From positions 124,001-188,000 of the forward strand of contig NZ_JODR01000014.1 of the NCBI RefSeq assembly GCF_000725885.1: 64,000 nt of DNA, read 5' to 3'. The translations under genes were made by a program, and so were the position numbers. The notes under the pieces are model-generated. The model ran no database searches and had not been told where the DNA came from. It saw only the letters and a program-made list of their open reading frames with translations. This DNA is from Streptomyces albus subsp. albus. Its GTDB lineage: Bacteria; Actinomycetota; Actinomycetes; Streptomycetales; Streptomycetaceae. Shown here one piece after another: positions 17,460 to 26,369 of the stretch. Each line of letters starts with the position of its first letter. Positions within the stretch are counted from its first letter, which is position 1.

Positions 17460-18869
17460 TCAGCCGTCCTGCCCGGGCCCCGGCTCCGGCGCCGCCGCGC
17501 AGGACGCCGGGCCCGCCGAGTCCGCGCCCGGCTCCATCGCCCAGGCGCCCGCGAGCAGTTCCTCGACCAGTTCGTCCACTTCCAGGCGCTTTTCCACCCG
17601 TTCCAGATCCGGCACCCGGGCGTGCGTGCTGACCTGGCGCGGGGCCAGCAGCGAACAGCAGTCCTCGTCCGGCAGCACCGAGACCTCGGCGGTGCCCAGG
17701 GCCCGCGCCTCGTCGATGATCTCCTGCTTCTCCCAGCCGAGCAGGGGCCGCAGCAGCGGCAGCGAGGCCGCCTCGTCCACGGCGGCCATGTTCGCGACCG
17801 TCTGGCTGGCGACCTGGCCCAGGCTGTCGCCCATCACCAGGGCGCCGGCCCCCAGCCGCTGCCCCAGGGCCCCGGCGGTGCGGGCCATCAGCCTGCGCTG
17901 CGCCACCACCTGGAGCCGTCCGGCACCGGCGATCGCGAGCTGCTTCTGCGCCTTGCCGAGGGGCACGATCCACAGGGTGCGGTCCGGCTGGAAGCGGTTC
18001 AGTTCCCGGGCCAGCGCGTACGCCTTGTAGACGGAGGAGGCGTCGGTGTAGGGCGCTCCGGTGAAGTGGACGAAATCGCAGGCCAGTCCGCGCCGCATGG
18101 CGCGGTAGGCGGCCACCGGCGAGTCGTAACCGCCCGACAGCAGCGCCAGCGCCCGGCCGCTGGACCCCACCGGCAGTCCGCCCTGGCCGGCGACGCGCTT
18201 CCAGGCCAGATAGCTGCCCTTGCGCTCGACCTCCACGGCCAGCTCGACGTCGGGCGCCGTCAGGTTCACCTGTGCGCCCGTCTCCAGCCGCACCCGTTCC
18301 CCGACGGCGGCGGCCAGCGCGGAGGAGGTGAGGGGAAAGGACTTGTCCCGCCGCTTGGCGCGTACGGCGAAGGTGATGACGCCCCGCCCGCCGGAGCGCT
18401 CCTCCCACGCCCGGCGCAGGGCCCGGACGGCGTGGTCGCCGATGTCCTCCACCGTGCTGGGCACCCGCACGGCGGGCTGCACCAGGTTGAAGCCGATCAC
18501 CCGCCGCACGCACGCGACGAGCTCCTCCAGGGACAGCGGGCTGTTCGCGGTGGGGCCCACCAGCGTCACGCTGCGGCCCTTCTCGATCCAGGCGGGCCCG
18601 GGCAGGCCCTGCAGGGCGTCCCGCAGATTGCGGTGGAGCAGTTCCTCGAATCGGGCACGGTTGCGGCCCCTGAGGAAGATCTCCCCGTGCTTGAGCAGGA
18701 CGCACTCCTGCCCCTCCGGTCCGGGCTCGCGCACCCGGGCGCGCGCCCGCTGCGGCGCGGGCACCGCCGGGCGCGGGTGCGTCGTCGGCCGCTGCTGTGC
18801 CTCGTGCTGCGCGTGTCCCTGCTGCCGTTCCTGTTCCCCGGCAGCGGGACGGGACCTTGAGATCGTCAC
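17460..18869 (-). CDS. thiI: ThiI-like tRNA 4-thiouridine synthase / sulfurtransferase
   Basis: A 469-residue protein. After an unusual Gln/His/Pro/Arg-rich N-terminal extension of about 55 residues, it shows the family start CVLLKHGEIFLRGRNRARFEE, a THUMP domain (about 115-215), and a PP-loop ATP pyrophosphatase with LLSGGYDSPVAAYRAM. Further matches are ALVMGDSLGQVASQT and the Cys pair in DEDCCSLLAP. The rhodanese domain found in E. coli ThiI is absent, as in most Gram-positive versions. It activates U8 of tRNA for thiolation and in some organisms supplies sulfur for thiamine. The GTG start follows CCAGGAGGGAAGAATCC. Confidence 0.92.
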   Translation of the reverse strand: MTISRSRPAAGEQERQQGHAQHEAQQRPTTHPRPAVPAPQRARARVREPGPEGQECVLLKHGEIFLRGRNRARFEELLHRNLRDALQGLPGPAWIEKGRSVTLVGPTANSPLSLEELVACVRRVIGFNLVQPAVRVPSTVEDIGDHAVRALRRAWEERSGGRGVITFAVRAKRRDKSFPLTSSALAAAVGERVRLETGAQVNLTAPDVELAVEVERKGSYLAWKRVAGQGGLPVGSSGRALALLSGGYDSPVAAYRAMRRGLACDFVHFTGAPYTDASSVYKAYALARELNRFQPDRTLWIVPLGKAQKQLAIAGAGRLQVVAQRRLMARTAGALGQRLGAGALVMGDSLGQVASQTVANMAAVDEAASLPLLRPLLGWEKQEIIDEARALGTAEVSVLPDEDCCSLLAPRQVSTHARVPDLERVEKRLEVDELVEELLAGAWAMEPGADSAGPASCAAAPEPGPGQDG

Positions 18870-19034
18870 GGATTCTTCCCTCCTGGCACACCAGGCTAAG
18901 CGACCGGTGACCGCCCCGGTTCCGGCGCGCTCGCGGTCGGGAGGCCGGTTCCGCGGGCGGCAGCGGTTCGGGGAGGATGCCCGGTGCGGGCGGTGCGGTA
19001 CCGCGCGCGGGCATCACCGACACGAGGGAGCCGC

Positions 19035-19874
19035 ATGGCCGAGGTCGTCGAACTGGTCCACTACCCCGTCAAGGGCTGTGCCCCCGTGACGGCGCCCACG
19101 GCCCGGCTGCTCGCCGCCGGTCTCGCGCACGACCGGGCCTTCATGGTCGTTACGCCCGACGGGGTGGGCCGCACCCAGCGCCGCGACCCGGCGCTGGCCC
19201 GCGTCCGGCCCCGGGTGCACGGGCAGGAGGGCGCCGGCGAGCTGCTGTCGCTGCGGGCGCCGGGCGCGGGCGAGCTGACCGTCGAGGTGGACACGGAGGG
19301 GGAGCGGCGCCCGGTGGAGATGCTGGGGCGTCCGCTGCGCGGCATCGACCAGGGCGATACGGCGGCCGACTGGTTCACCCAGGTGCTCGGGGTGCCCAGC
19401 AGGCTGGTCAGGGTGCCGCCCGACAACGACCGGGTGACCGACGGGCTGATCCCCGGCACCTGTCGCTACGCCGACAGCAGCGCCGTCCTCGTGGTCTCCC
19501 GCGCCTCGCTGGACGCCCTCAACGCGCGGCTGGCCGCCCGTGGTGCCGAGCCGCTGCCGATGAGCCGGTTCCGTCCCAACATCGTGGTGGCCGGGTGGGA
19601 GGAGGAGCCGCACGCCGAGGACCGGGTCCGCCGGCTGCGGATCGGCCCGGCCGAACTCGGCTACGCCAAGCCGGCCATCCGCTGCGCGGTCACCCTGGTC
19701 GACCAGGAGACGGGGCGCAAGAGGGGCCCCGAACCCCTGCGCACGCTGGCCGGCTACCGCCGTGCCGCACAGGGGGGTGTCGCCTTCGGCGCCAAGTTCT
19801 CGGTGCTGCGCCCGGGCACGCTCACGGTGGGGGACCGGCTTCAGGTGCCGGCCTGGGGCGCGTCCGAGGTGTGA
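19035..19874 (+). CDS. MOSC-domain protein
   Basis: A 279-residue protein with an N-terminal beta-barrel MOSC_N domain (VVELVHYPVKGCAPV) and a C-terminal MOSC domain (about 130-275) that includes the conserved cysteine in AIRCAVTLVDQETG and the segment FRPNIVVAGWEEEPHAED. These are molybdenum-cofactor-binding proteins related to mARC/YcbX that reduce N-hydroxylated compounds or move sulfur. A GAGGGAG site precedes ATG 19035. It is divergent from thiI with 165 bases between starts. Confidence 0.92.
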   Translation: MAEVVELVHYPVKGCAPVTAPTARLLAAGLAHDRAFMVVTPDGVGRTQRRDPALARVRPRVHGQEGAGELLSLRAPGAGELTVEVDTEGERRPVEMLGRPLRGIDQGDTAADWFTQVLGVPSRLVRVPPDNDRVTDGLIPGTCRYADSSAVLVVSRASLDALNARLAARGAEPLPMSRFRPNIVVAGWEEEPHAEDRVRRLRIGPAELGYAKPAIRCAVTLVDQETGRKRGPEPLRTLAGYRRAAQGGVAFGAKFSVLRPGTLTVGDRLQVPAWGASEV

Positions 19875-19878
19875 GGCG

Positions 19879-19898
19879 GCGGTGCCGCTCCGCACCGC
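19879..19898 (+). terminator. Hairpin after MOSC gene
   Basis: GCGGTGC/GCACCGC arms around a six-base loop, followed by TTGGGGGGTTTC, four bases after the MOSC stop. Confidence 0.5.
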
Positions 19899-20018
19899 TT
19901 GGGGGGTTTCTCCGTCGGCGGCCGGGCAACCCGCCCCCGGCCGCCGGGGTCAGGCCAGTGCTTCGGCGGCCCCGGGCCCGGCCCGGGGCGTATCCGCGAA
20001 CTGACCTGGAGATGATTC

Positions 20019-21407
20019 GTGTCCACCACCGAGAAGACCGCCCTGGACGAGGCCGCGCACGAGACGGTTCCCCCGCACAGCTCCCGGACCGCCGATGACC
20101 GCACGGGCATCAGCGACGTGTTCGTCCTCGGTATGGACGAGGCCAACCGCGCCACCCTGGAGGCGGTGCCCGGCGCCGAACGCTACCGCTTCCACCCGCT
20201 GCTGACCCCCGAAGAGCTCCAGGAGGACGAGGTCTCGGTGCCCGAGCTGCTGGAGCGGGCACGCGGCGTCCTGGACGGTTTCGGCGGCAGGATCGACGCC
20301 GTCGTCGGCTACTGGGACTTCCCCGTCAGCACCATGATCCCGCTGCTGGCACGGGAGTACGGCACGCGCAGCACCAGCCTTGAGTCGGTGGTCAAGTGCG
20401 AGCACAAGTACTGGAGCCGGCTGGAGCAGCGGAAGGTCATCGAGGAGGTGCCCCGCTTCGGCCGCGTCGATCTGGAGGCCGCCGAACCGGAGCCCCCCGA
20501 GGGCGTGCGGTTCCCGATGTGGGTCAAACCGGCCCTGGCCTACTCCTCCGAACTGGCCTACGGGGTCGAGAACCTGGCCGAGTTCAGGGACGCCGTCGCC
20601 AGGATCAAGGAGGGCATCGGCAGGGTCGGCAGGCCGTTCGAGTACATCCTGGAGCAGGTGGAGCTGCCCGAGGAGATGCGAGGCGTCGGCGGTGTGGTCT
20701 GCCTCGCCGAGGAGACGCTCACCGGTCTCCAGTGCGCCGTCGAGGGCTACGCGCTCGACGGCGAGGTCACCGTCTACGGGGTGCTGGACTCCATCACCTA
20801 CCCCGACTCGCCCTCGTTCCTGCGCCACCAGTACCCGAGCATGCTGCCCCAGCCCGTGCAGGAGCGGCTGGCCGAGGTCGCCAAGCGGGTGATCGGGCAG
20901 ATCGGGATGGACGCGGCCACCTTCAGCATCGAGTTCTTCTACGACCCGGGCAAGGACGAGGTGCGGCTGCTGGAGATCAACCCGCGGCACTCCCAGTCGC
21001 ACGCCGAGCTGTTCCACTTCGTGGACGGCGCCCCCAACCACCACTGCATGCTGGCCCTCGCGCTGGGCCGCGACCCGGCCCTGCCGCACCGCGGGGGCAA
21101 CTACCGGTACGCGGCCAAGTGGTACCACCGCTGGTTCACCGACGGCGTGGCCCGGCGCGTGCCCTCGCAGCAGGAGATCGCCCGGGTCGAGGCGCGGATA
21201 CCGGGGGTCGTCGTCGATGTGGTGCCCCGGCCGGGCCAGCGGCTGGACCACCTGTCCCAGCAGGACAGCTACAGCTACGAACTGGCCCACGTCTTCACGG
21301 CCGGGGACGACGAGGAGGAGCTGCGGGACAAGTACGACCGCGCCATCGCCGCCCTGGGGCTGCACGGCGAGCCCTCCCAAGGAGGCGCCGACGGCGGCCG
21401 GGAGTGA
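20019..21407 (+). CDS. ATP-grasp domain ligase
   Basis: A 462-residue protein with the ATP-grasp fold. The N-terminal preATP-grasp part (30-120) is followed by an ATP-binding region and the catalytic, metal-binding motif VRLLEINPRHSQSH near residue 325. ATP-grasp enzymes of this length join a carboxylate to an amine or thiol through an acyl-phosphate. The C-terminal part (about 375-445) resembles a biotin-carboxylase C-like lobe. GTG 20019 follows CTGGAGATGATTC. It is 56 bases upstream of a CocE-type hydrolase in the same direction, so a ligase/hydrolase pair for an amide or dipeptide is possible. The substrate is unknown. Confidence 0.87.
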   Translation: MSTTEKTALDEAAHETVPPHSSRTADDRTGISDVFVLGMDEANRATLEAVPGAERYRFHPLLTPEELQEDEVSVPELLERARGVLDGFGGRIDAVVGYWDFPVSTMIPLLAREYGTRSTSLESVVKCEHKYWSRLEQRKVIEEVPRFGRVDLEAAEPEPPEGVRFPMWVKPALAYSSELAYGVENLAEFRDAVARIKEGIGRVGRPFEYILEQVELPEEMRGVGGVVCLAEETLTGLQCAVEGYALDGEVTVYGVLDSITYPDSPSFLRHQYPSMLPQPVQERLAEVAKRVIGQIGMDAATFSIEFFYDPGKDEVRLLEINPRHSQSHAELFHFVDGAPNHHCMLALALGRDPALPHRGGNYRYAAKWYHRWFTDGVARRVPSQQEIARVEARIPGVVVDVVPRPGQRLDHLSQQDSYSYELAHVFTAGDDEEELRDKYDRAIAALGLHGEPSQGGADGGRE

Positions 21408-21463
21408 CGGGACCGGCCGCAGGCCCGCGCACAGCAGTACGGAAAGGAGCGGAGGCCGCGCCC

Positions 21464-23497
21464 ATGCGCAGCGTGCACAACCTGCCCTACGAGACGAAGG
21501 AAGAGCAGACCACCGTGCCGCTCCCGGACGGCACCCGGCTGGCGGCCCGGATCTGGCGTCCGGTCTGCACGGACGACCAGCCGCTCCCGGCCGTACTGGA
21601 GTACATCCCCTACCGGCAGCGCGACCTGACGGCCGTCCGGGACTCCGTCCACCACCCCTACATCGCCGGGCACGGCTATGTGTGCGTCCGGGTGGACCTG
21701 CGCGGCACCGGGGACTCGGACGGGGTGCTGGAGGACGAGTACCTGGAGCAGGAGCAGCGGGACGCCGAGGACGTGCTGGCCTGGCTCGCCGCGCAGCCCT
21801 GGTGCGACGGCACCACCGGGATGATGGGCATCTCCTGGGGCGCGTTCGCCGCCCTCCAGGTGGCCGCCCGGCAGCCGGAGAGCCTGCGGGCGATCGTCAT
21901 CGCCTCGTTCACCGACGACCGGTACGCCGACGACATGCACTACATGGGCGGCGCCCTGCTCTCGGACAATCTGGCCGAGGCGGGCACCATGTTCGCCTAC
22001 GCCACCTGCCCGCCCGACCCGGCCGTGGTCGGGGACCGGTGGCGCGGCATGTGGCGGGAGCGGCTGGAGGGCACCGAGCCGTGGGTGCTGGAGTGGCTGC
22101 GCCACCAGCGGCGCGACGACTACTGGCGGCACGCCTCGGTGTGCGAGGACTACCGGGCCGTGCGGTGCCCCGTGCTGGCGTCCAGCGGCTGGGCCGACGG
22201 CTACTCCAACGCCGTCACCCGGCTGCTGGCCCGGCTCGACGTGCCGCGCAAGGGGCTGATCGGCCCGTGGTCGCACAAGTTCCCGCACCTGGGGGAGCCG
22301 GGCCCGGCCATCGGCTACCTCCAGGAGGTCGTCCGCTGGTGGGACCACTGGCTCAAGGGCGAGGACAACGGGGTCATGGACGGGCCGATGCTCAGCGCCT
22401 GGATGCAGGACAGCGTGCCGCCGTCCACCGCCTACGAGGAGCGGTCGGGCAGGTGGGTCGTGGAGGAGGAGTGGCCCTCGCCGGCCGTCTCGGAGGTGTC
22501 CCACCCGCTCGCCCAGTACCGCATCCGCCCGGCGTCCGACGCGGCGCGGGACGGCGAGCCGGGGGCGGCCCTCACGGTGCGCTCCCCGCTGTCGGTGGGC
22601 CAGTTCGCCGGCAAGTGGGCGTCGTACAACGCGCCGCCGGACCTGCCCTACGACCAGCGGGAGGAGGACGGCGGCTCGCTCGTCTTCGAGACCGCACCGC
22701 TCTCCGAGCGGGTGGAGATCCTGGGCGCCCCGAGCGTCGAGCTGGATCTGACGGTCAGCGAACCGGTGGCCCAGGTCGCCGCGCGGCTGTCGGACGTGGC
22801 ACCGGACGGCAGCGCCACCCGGGTCACCTACGGCCTGCTGAACCTGACCCGGCACACCGGCACCGACGAGCCCGAACCGCTGGAGCCGGGCCGCCGCTAC
22901 CGGGCCACCGTGCAGCTCAACGGGGTGGCGCAGGCGTTCCCGCCGGGCCACCGCATCCGGCTGTCGCTGTCCACCTCGTACTGGCCGCTGGCCTGGCCGC
23001 CGCCCAGGCCCGTGCTGCTGACGGTGCACGAGAACACCAGCAGTCTCACCCTGCCGGTGCGCGAGCCGCGCCCGGAAGGGGAGGCGCCGCACGGGCTGTT
23101 CGGGGAGCCGGAGGGCACCCCGCCGCTGCCGACAACGGCACTGACCCCGCCGGAGGAGCGCTGGGAGGTCAAGCGTGACCTGATCGGCTACCGGCAGGAG
23201 TTGGAGATCGTCAAGGACCCGGGGCTCACCCGCCTGGACCATATCGGACTGGAGGTGGGGCGCCGCGCCGTTGAGCGGTACACGGCGGTCGCCGACGACT
23301 TCACCTCCGTCGGCGGCGAGTCCGCCTGGACCATGACGTTCCGGCGGGACGGCTGGGAGACCCGCACGGTCACCCGCACCGTGCTGACCTGCACCGGGAA
23401 GGAGTTCCACGTGCACGCCACGCTGGACGCCTACGAGGGCGGCGACCGGGTCTTCTCCCGCACCTGGAACGAGACCGTGCCCCGGGACCACCTGTGA
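21464..23497 (+). CDS. CocE/NonD-family hydrolase (X-Pro dipeptidyl-peptidase-like)
   Basis: A 677-residue alpha/beta hydrolase. The nucleophile elbow is GISWGAFAA (near residue 124), preceded by VDLRGTGDSDG; the catalytic His lies in GPWSHKFP and an Asp probably in SSGWADGYS. A jelly-roll beta-domain typical of CocE and PepX follows (about 355-560). An extra C-terminal domain of about 110 residues (570-677; RLDHIGLEVGRRAVERYTAV) goes beyond the usual CocE length. Known members cleave esters or Xaa-Pro peptides. No signal peptide is seen, so it is probably cytoplasmic. AAGGAGCGGAGG lies before ATG 21464. Confidence 0.9.
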   Translation: MRSVHNLPYETKEEQTTVPLPDGTRLAARIWRPVCTDDQPLPAVLEYIPYRQRDLTAVRDSVHHPYIAGHGYVCVRVDLRGTGDSDGVLEDEYLEQEQRDAEDVLAWLAAQPWCDGTTGMMGISWGAFAALQVAARQPESLRAIVIASFTDDRYADDMHYMGGALLSDNLAEAGTMFAYATCPPDPAVVGDRWRGMWRERLEGTEPWVLEWLRHQRRDDYWRHASVCEDYRAVRCPVLASSGWADGYSNAVTRLLARLDVPRKGLIGPWSHKFPHLGEPGPAIGYLQEVVRWWDHWLKGEDNGVMDGPMLSAWMQDSVPPSTAYEERSGRWVVEEEWPSPAVSEVSHPLAQYRIRPASDAARDGEPGAALTVRSPLSVGQFAGKWASYNAPPDLPYDQREEDGGSLVFETAPLSERVEILGAPSVELDLTVSEPVAQVAARLSDVAPDGSATRVTYGLLNLTRHTGTDEPEPLEPGRRYRATVQLNGVAQAFPPGHRIRLSLSTSYWPLAWPPPRPVLLTVHENTSSLTLPVREPRPEGEAPHGLFGEPEGTPPLPTTALTPPEERWEVKRDLIGYRQELEIVKDPGLTRLDHIGLEVGRRAVERYTAVADDFTSVGGESAWTMTFRRDGWETRTVTRTVLTCTGKEFHVHATLDAYEGGDRVFSRTWNETVPRDHL

Positions 23498-23554
23498 GGG
23501 GCGGTCCCGGGGCACGGCGCCGGGGCACGGGGGGAGACCCCGGCACGGGGCGGG

Positions 23555-24544
23555 TCAGGGCACGACGACTATCTTGCGGCCCTTGCCCGCCGCGAACCGG
23601 TCCAGCGCCTCGGGGTAGGAGGCCAGCGGCAACCGGTCCGAGATGAACACCTCCGGGTCGAGGATGCCGCCGGCGAACAGTTCCGCGGCGCGCTCGTAGC
23701 TGTGCAGCACAGCCATCGAACCGGTGATGGTGATCTCCTGGTTGTAGATGCGGTACGGGTCGATGGTGGCCCGCGTCGCGTAGTCGGCGACGCCGAACTG
23801 GAGGAAGGTGCCGGCCTTGGCGACCCGGCCGAGGCCGTCCTGGATGGCGGCGGCGTTGCCGGTCGCGTCCACGACCAGGTCCCAGCCGCCGGGCCGGTCC
23901 AGCTCGTCGGCGCCGGCCGCGGCTGCGCTGCACCCCAGGGTGCGGGCCGTGGCCAGCCGGTCGGGGTTGAGGTCGACGATGTCCACACTGGCCGCGCCGG
24001 TGCGCTTGGCCAGCTCCAGCATCATCAGCCCCATCGTCCCGGAACCGTAGATCAGCACGTGCGAACCGAGCTGGCTCTTGAGGACGTCGTAGCCGCGTAC
24101 CGCGCAGGACAGTGGTTCGATCAGGGCCGCGTCCTGGGTGCGCACGTGCTCGGGCAGCCGGACACAGTTGGCCACCGGCGCGACGGCGTACTCGGCGGCT
24201 CCGCCCGACCGGGTCACCCCGATCGCGGCCCACTTCTCGCACATGTTGTTGTGGCCCGTGCGACAGTAGCGGCACTCGTAGCAGTACAGCGACGGGTCGA
24301 CGGCCACCCGGTCGCCCTCGGCCAGCTCGGTCACCTCGCTGCCCAGCGCGACCACCTCACCGGCGAACTCGTGCCCGGGGACCAGCGGCAGGGAGGGCGC
24401 GAACTCCCCCTCGAGGATGTGCAGATCGGTGCCGCACAGCCCGCACGCCGCCACCTTCACCACCACCTCGCGGGGCCCGGGGGTGGGGTCGGGCACCTCC
24501 GCCAGGGAGACCTTGCCCACGGACTCGACGAGTGCGGCCTTCAT
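23555..24544 (-). CDS. Zinc-dependent polyol/threonine-type alcohol dehydrogenase
   Basis: A 329-residue medium-chain dehydrogenase. Catalytic zinc ligands are Cys in CGLCGTDLHILEGEF and His-Glu in PGHEFAGEV. The structural zinc site is the four-cysteine cluster in CYECRYCRTGHNNMC. The nucleotide-binding loop is IYGSGTMGLMMLE, and the following Asp in VDIVDLN suggests NAD. Its place at the end of a polyol-type ABC uptake operon points to oxidation of the imported sugar alcohol (for example sorbitol, mannitol or arabitol) to a ketose. Its ATG overlaps the permease stop by four bases. Confidence 0.9.
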   Translation of the reverse strand: MKAALVESVGKVSLAEVPDPTPGPREVVVKVAACGLCGTDLHILEGEFAPSLPLVPGHEFAGEVVALGSEVTELAEGDRVAVDPSLYCYECRYCRTGHNNMCEKWAAIGVTRSGGAAEYAVAPVANCVRLPEHVRTQDAALIEPLSCAVRGYDVLKSQLGSHVLIYGSGTMGLMMLELAKRTGAASVDIVDLNPDRLATARTLGCSAAAAGADELDRPGGWDLVVDATGNAAAIQDGLGRVAKAGTFLQFGVADYATRATIDPYRIYNQEITITGSMAVLHSYERAAELFAGGILDPEVFISDRLPLASYPEALDRFAAGKGRKIVVVP

Positions 24545-25398
24545 TTCACAGCTCCTAGCGACAGGCCCTGGACCAGCTTGTCCTGGGCGGCGAACCCTGC
24601 GGCGAGGACCGGCAGGGAGATGACGAGGGAGGCGGCGCACACCTTCGCCAGGAACAGGCCCTGGCTGGTGATGAACGTCGTCAGGAAGACGGGCGCCGTC
24701 TCGGCGACGACCCCGGTCAGCACCCGCGCGAAGAGCATCTCGTTCCAGGAGAAGATGAAGCAGATCAGCGCGGTGGCGGCGATGCCGGGCGCGGCGACGG
24801 GGGCGACGACCCGGGTGAGCACGGTGGGCAGCCGGGCGCCGTCCATCTGTGCCGCCTCGATCAGCGCGGTGGGCACCTCCGCGAGGAAGGACTGCATCAT
24901 CCACACCGCGATCGGCAGGTTCATCGAGGTGTAGAGGATGACGAGCAGCCAGATGTTGTCGAGGAAGCCGGTGTTCTTGGCGAACAGATAGATCGGCAGG
25001 AGCCCGGCGACCACCGGCAGCATCTTGGTGGACAGGAAGAAGAACAGCACATCCGTCCACTTGCGGACCGGCCGGATGGACAGCGCGTAGGCGGCCGGCA
25101 GGGCCAGCACCAGCACGCACAGGGTGGAGACCACCGAGGCCGTCAGCGAGTTGGCCAGCGGGGGCCAGGGGCTGGCGCCGCCGCCCACACCGAAGAACTC
25201 CCGGTAGCCGTCCAGCGTCAGCGGGGCGGCGAGCGACGGCGGGTTGGTGGCGGCGTCCGACTCGCTGTGCAGCGAGGTGAGGACCATCCACACCATGGGC
25301 AGCACGAAGACGATCCCGCACACCCACGCCAGCAGGCCCAGCACGGCGTTCCGTCGGCGCACCTTCCGCGGTGCGGCGATCGCGGCGGTCGCACTCAT
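24541..25398 (-). CDS. ABC sugar/polyol permease (MalG family)
   Basis: A 285-residue inner-membrane permease with six predicted helices. The EAA loop that contacts the ATPase reads EVPTALIEAAQMDGARLPTV, and an N-terminal KVRRR stretch precedes helix 1. The C-terminus lacks the usual short MalG tail motif. It pairs with the following-upstream permease to form the channel. No ATPase gene is in the operon; streptomycete carbohydrate transporters commonly use the shared ATPase MsiK from elsewhere. Coupled by ATGA overlaps on both sides. Confidence 0.92.
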   Translation of the reverse strand: MSATAAIAAPRKVRRRNAVLGLLAWVCGIVFVLPMVWMVLTSLHSESDAATNPPSLAAPLTLDGYREFFGVGGGASPWPPLANSLTASVVSTLCVLVLALPAAYALSIRPVRKWTDVLFFFLSTKMLPVVAGLLPIYLFAKNTGFLDNIWLLVILYTSMNLPIAVWMMQSFLAEVPTALIEAAQMDGARLPTVLTRVVAPVAAPGIAATALICFIFSWNEMLFARVLTGVVAETAPVFLTTFITSQGLFLAKVCAASLVISLPVLAAGFAAQDKLVQGLSLGAVK

Positions 25399-26369
25399 GA
25401 CCGGGCCTCCTCACGGAAGAGGGACGAGACCACCCGCAGTGCGAGGGTGGCGATGATCAGGGAACCGATGACCACCAGCACACCGGCCGCCGAGGCGAGT
25501 CCGTACTCGTGGCCCTGGTAGAAGGTCTGGTAGATGGTGTACGGCAGGTTGGCGGTGCCCAGCCCGCCGGAGGTGATGGTGAACACGGCGTCGAAGTTCT
25601 GCACGATGTAGATCGACCCGAGCAGGGCGCCCAGCTCCAGGTAGCGGCGCAGATGCGGCAGCGTCAGATAGCGGAAGATCTGCCAGGCGCCGGCTCCGTC
25701 GATCCGCGCGGCCTCGATGGCGTCGGCCGGCCGGCTCTGGAGCCCGGCGAGCAGGATCAGCATCATGAACGGGGTCCACTGCCAGATCAGTGCCACCTCG
25801 ACGGCGCCCAGCGGCATCTCGGCCACCCAGTCCGGCTGCGGCGCGTCGTCACCGAAGAGCCAGGTGAGCATGCCGTTGAGCAGCCCGTACTCGGGGTTGT
25901 ACAGCACGTGCTTCCACAGCAGCGCCGCGGCCACCGGCACCAGCAGGAACGGGGCGATCAGCAGGGTCCGCACCACTCCGCGGCCCTTGAAGGTGCGGTC
26001 GAGCAGCAGTGCGAGGAGGAGTCCGAGCACCAGGCTGACCAGCACGACGGTGGCGGTCAGCAGCACGGTCGTCACCACGGAGTCCCGCAGTTCGGCGTCG
26101 CCCAGCACCTCGGCGTAGTTGGCGAAGCCGGAGAAGGAGCGCGCCTCGGGGTAGAGGGCGTTCCAGTCGAACAGCGAGACCACGAGCGTGGCCACGAACG
26201 GCAACTGCGTGACGACGATCATGAAGACGAGCGCGGGCAGCAGCGGCGCCCTGGTCACCCAGGCGCGCAGCCGGTTGGAGGGGCCGCCGCCGGCCTGGCT
26301 GGGCCGGGGCCGCGCCGCGGGCGGTATGTCACGCGTCCCCGCCTGTGGGGTGGTCGTCGGAGCGCTCAT
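25395..26369 (-). CDS. ABC sugar/polyol permease (MalF family)
   Basis: A 324-residue permease with six helices after a Pro-rich cytoplasmic N-terminus of about 40 residues. The EAA loop is SRPADAIEAARIDGAGAWQIF. The periplasmic loop between the first two helices (FDWNALYPEARSFSGFANYAEV) is typical of MalF/SmoF-type permeases for oligosaccharides or polyols. The ATG overlaps the binding-protein stop by four bases, which places it second in the operon. Confidence 0.92.
   Translation of the reverse strand: MSAPTTTPQAGTRDIPPAARPRPSQAGGGPSNRLRAWVTRAPLLPALVFMIVVTQLPFVATLVVSLFDWNALYPEARSFSGFANYAEVLGDAELRDSVVTTVLLTATVVLVSLVLGLLLALLLDRTFKGRGVVRTLLIAPFLLVPVAAALLWKHVLYNPEYGLLNGMLTWLFGDDAPQPDWVAEMPLGAVEVALIWQWTPFMMLILLAGLQSRPADAIEAARIDGAGAWQIFRYLTLPHLRRYLELGALLGSIYIVQNFDAVFTITSGGLGTANLPYTIYQTFYQGHEYGLASAAGVLVVIGSLIIATLALRVVSSLFREEARS

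Noticed and set aside
23498..23554. Terminator between the CocE and dehydrogenase genes
   Set aside because: Only seven-base GC arms (GCCGGGG/CCCCGGC) could be paired in a G-rich run, too weak to call.
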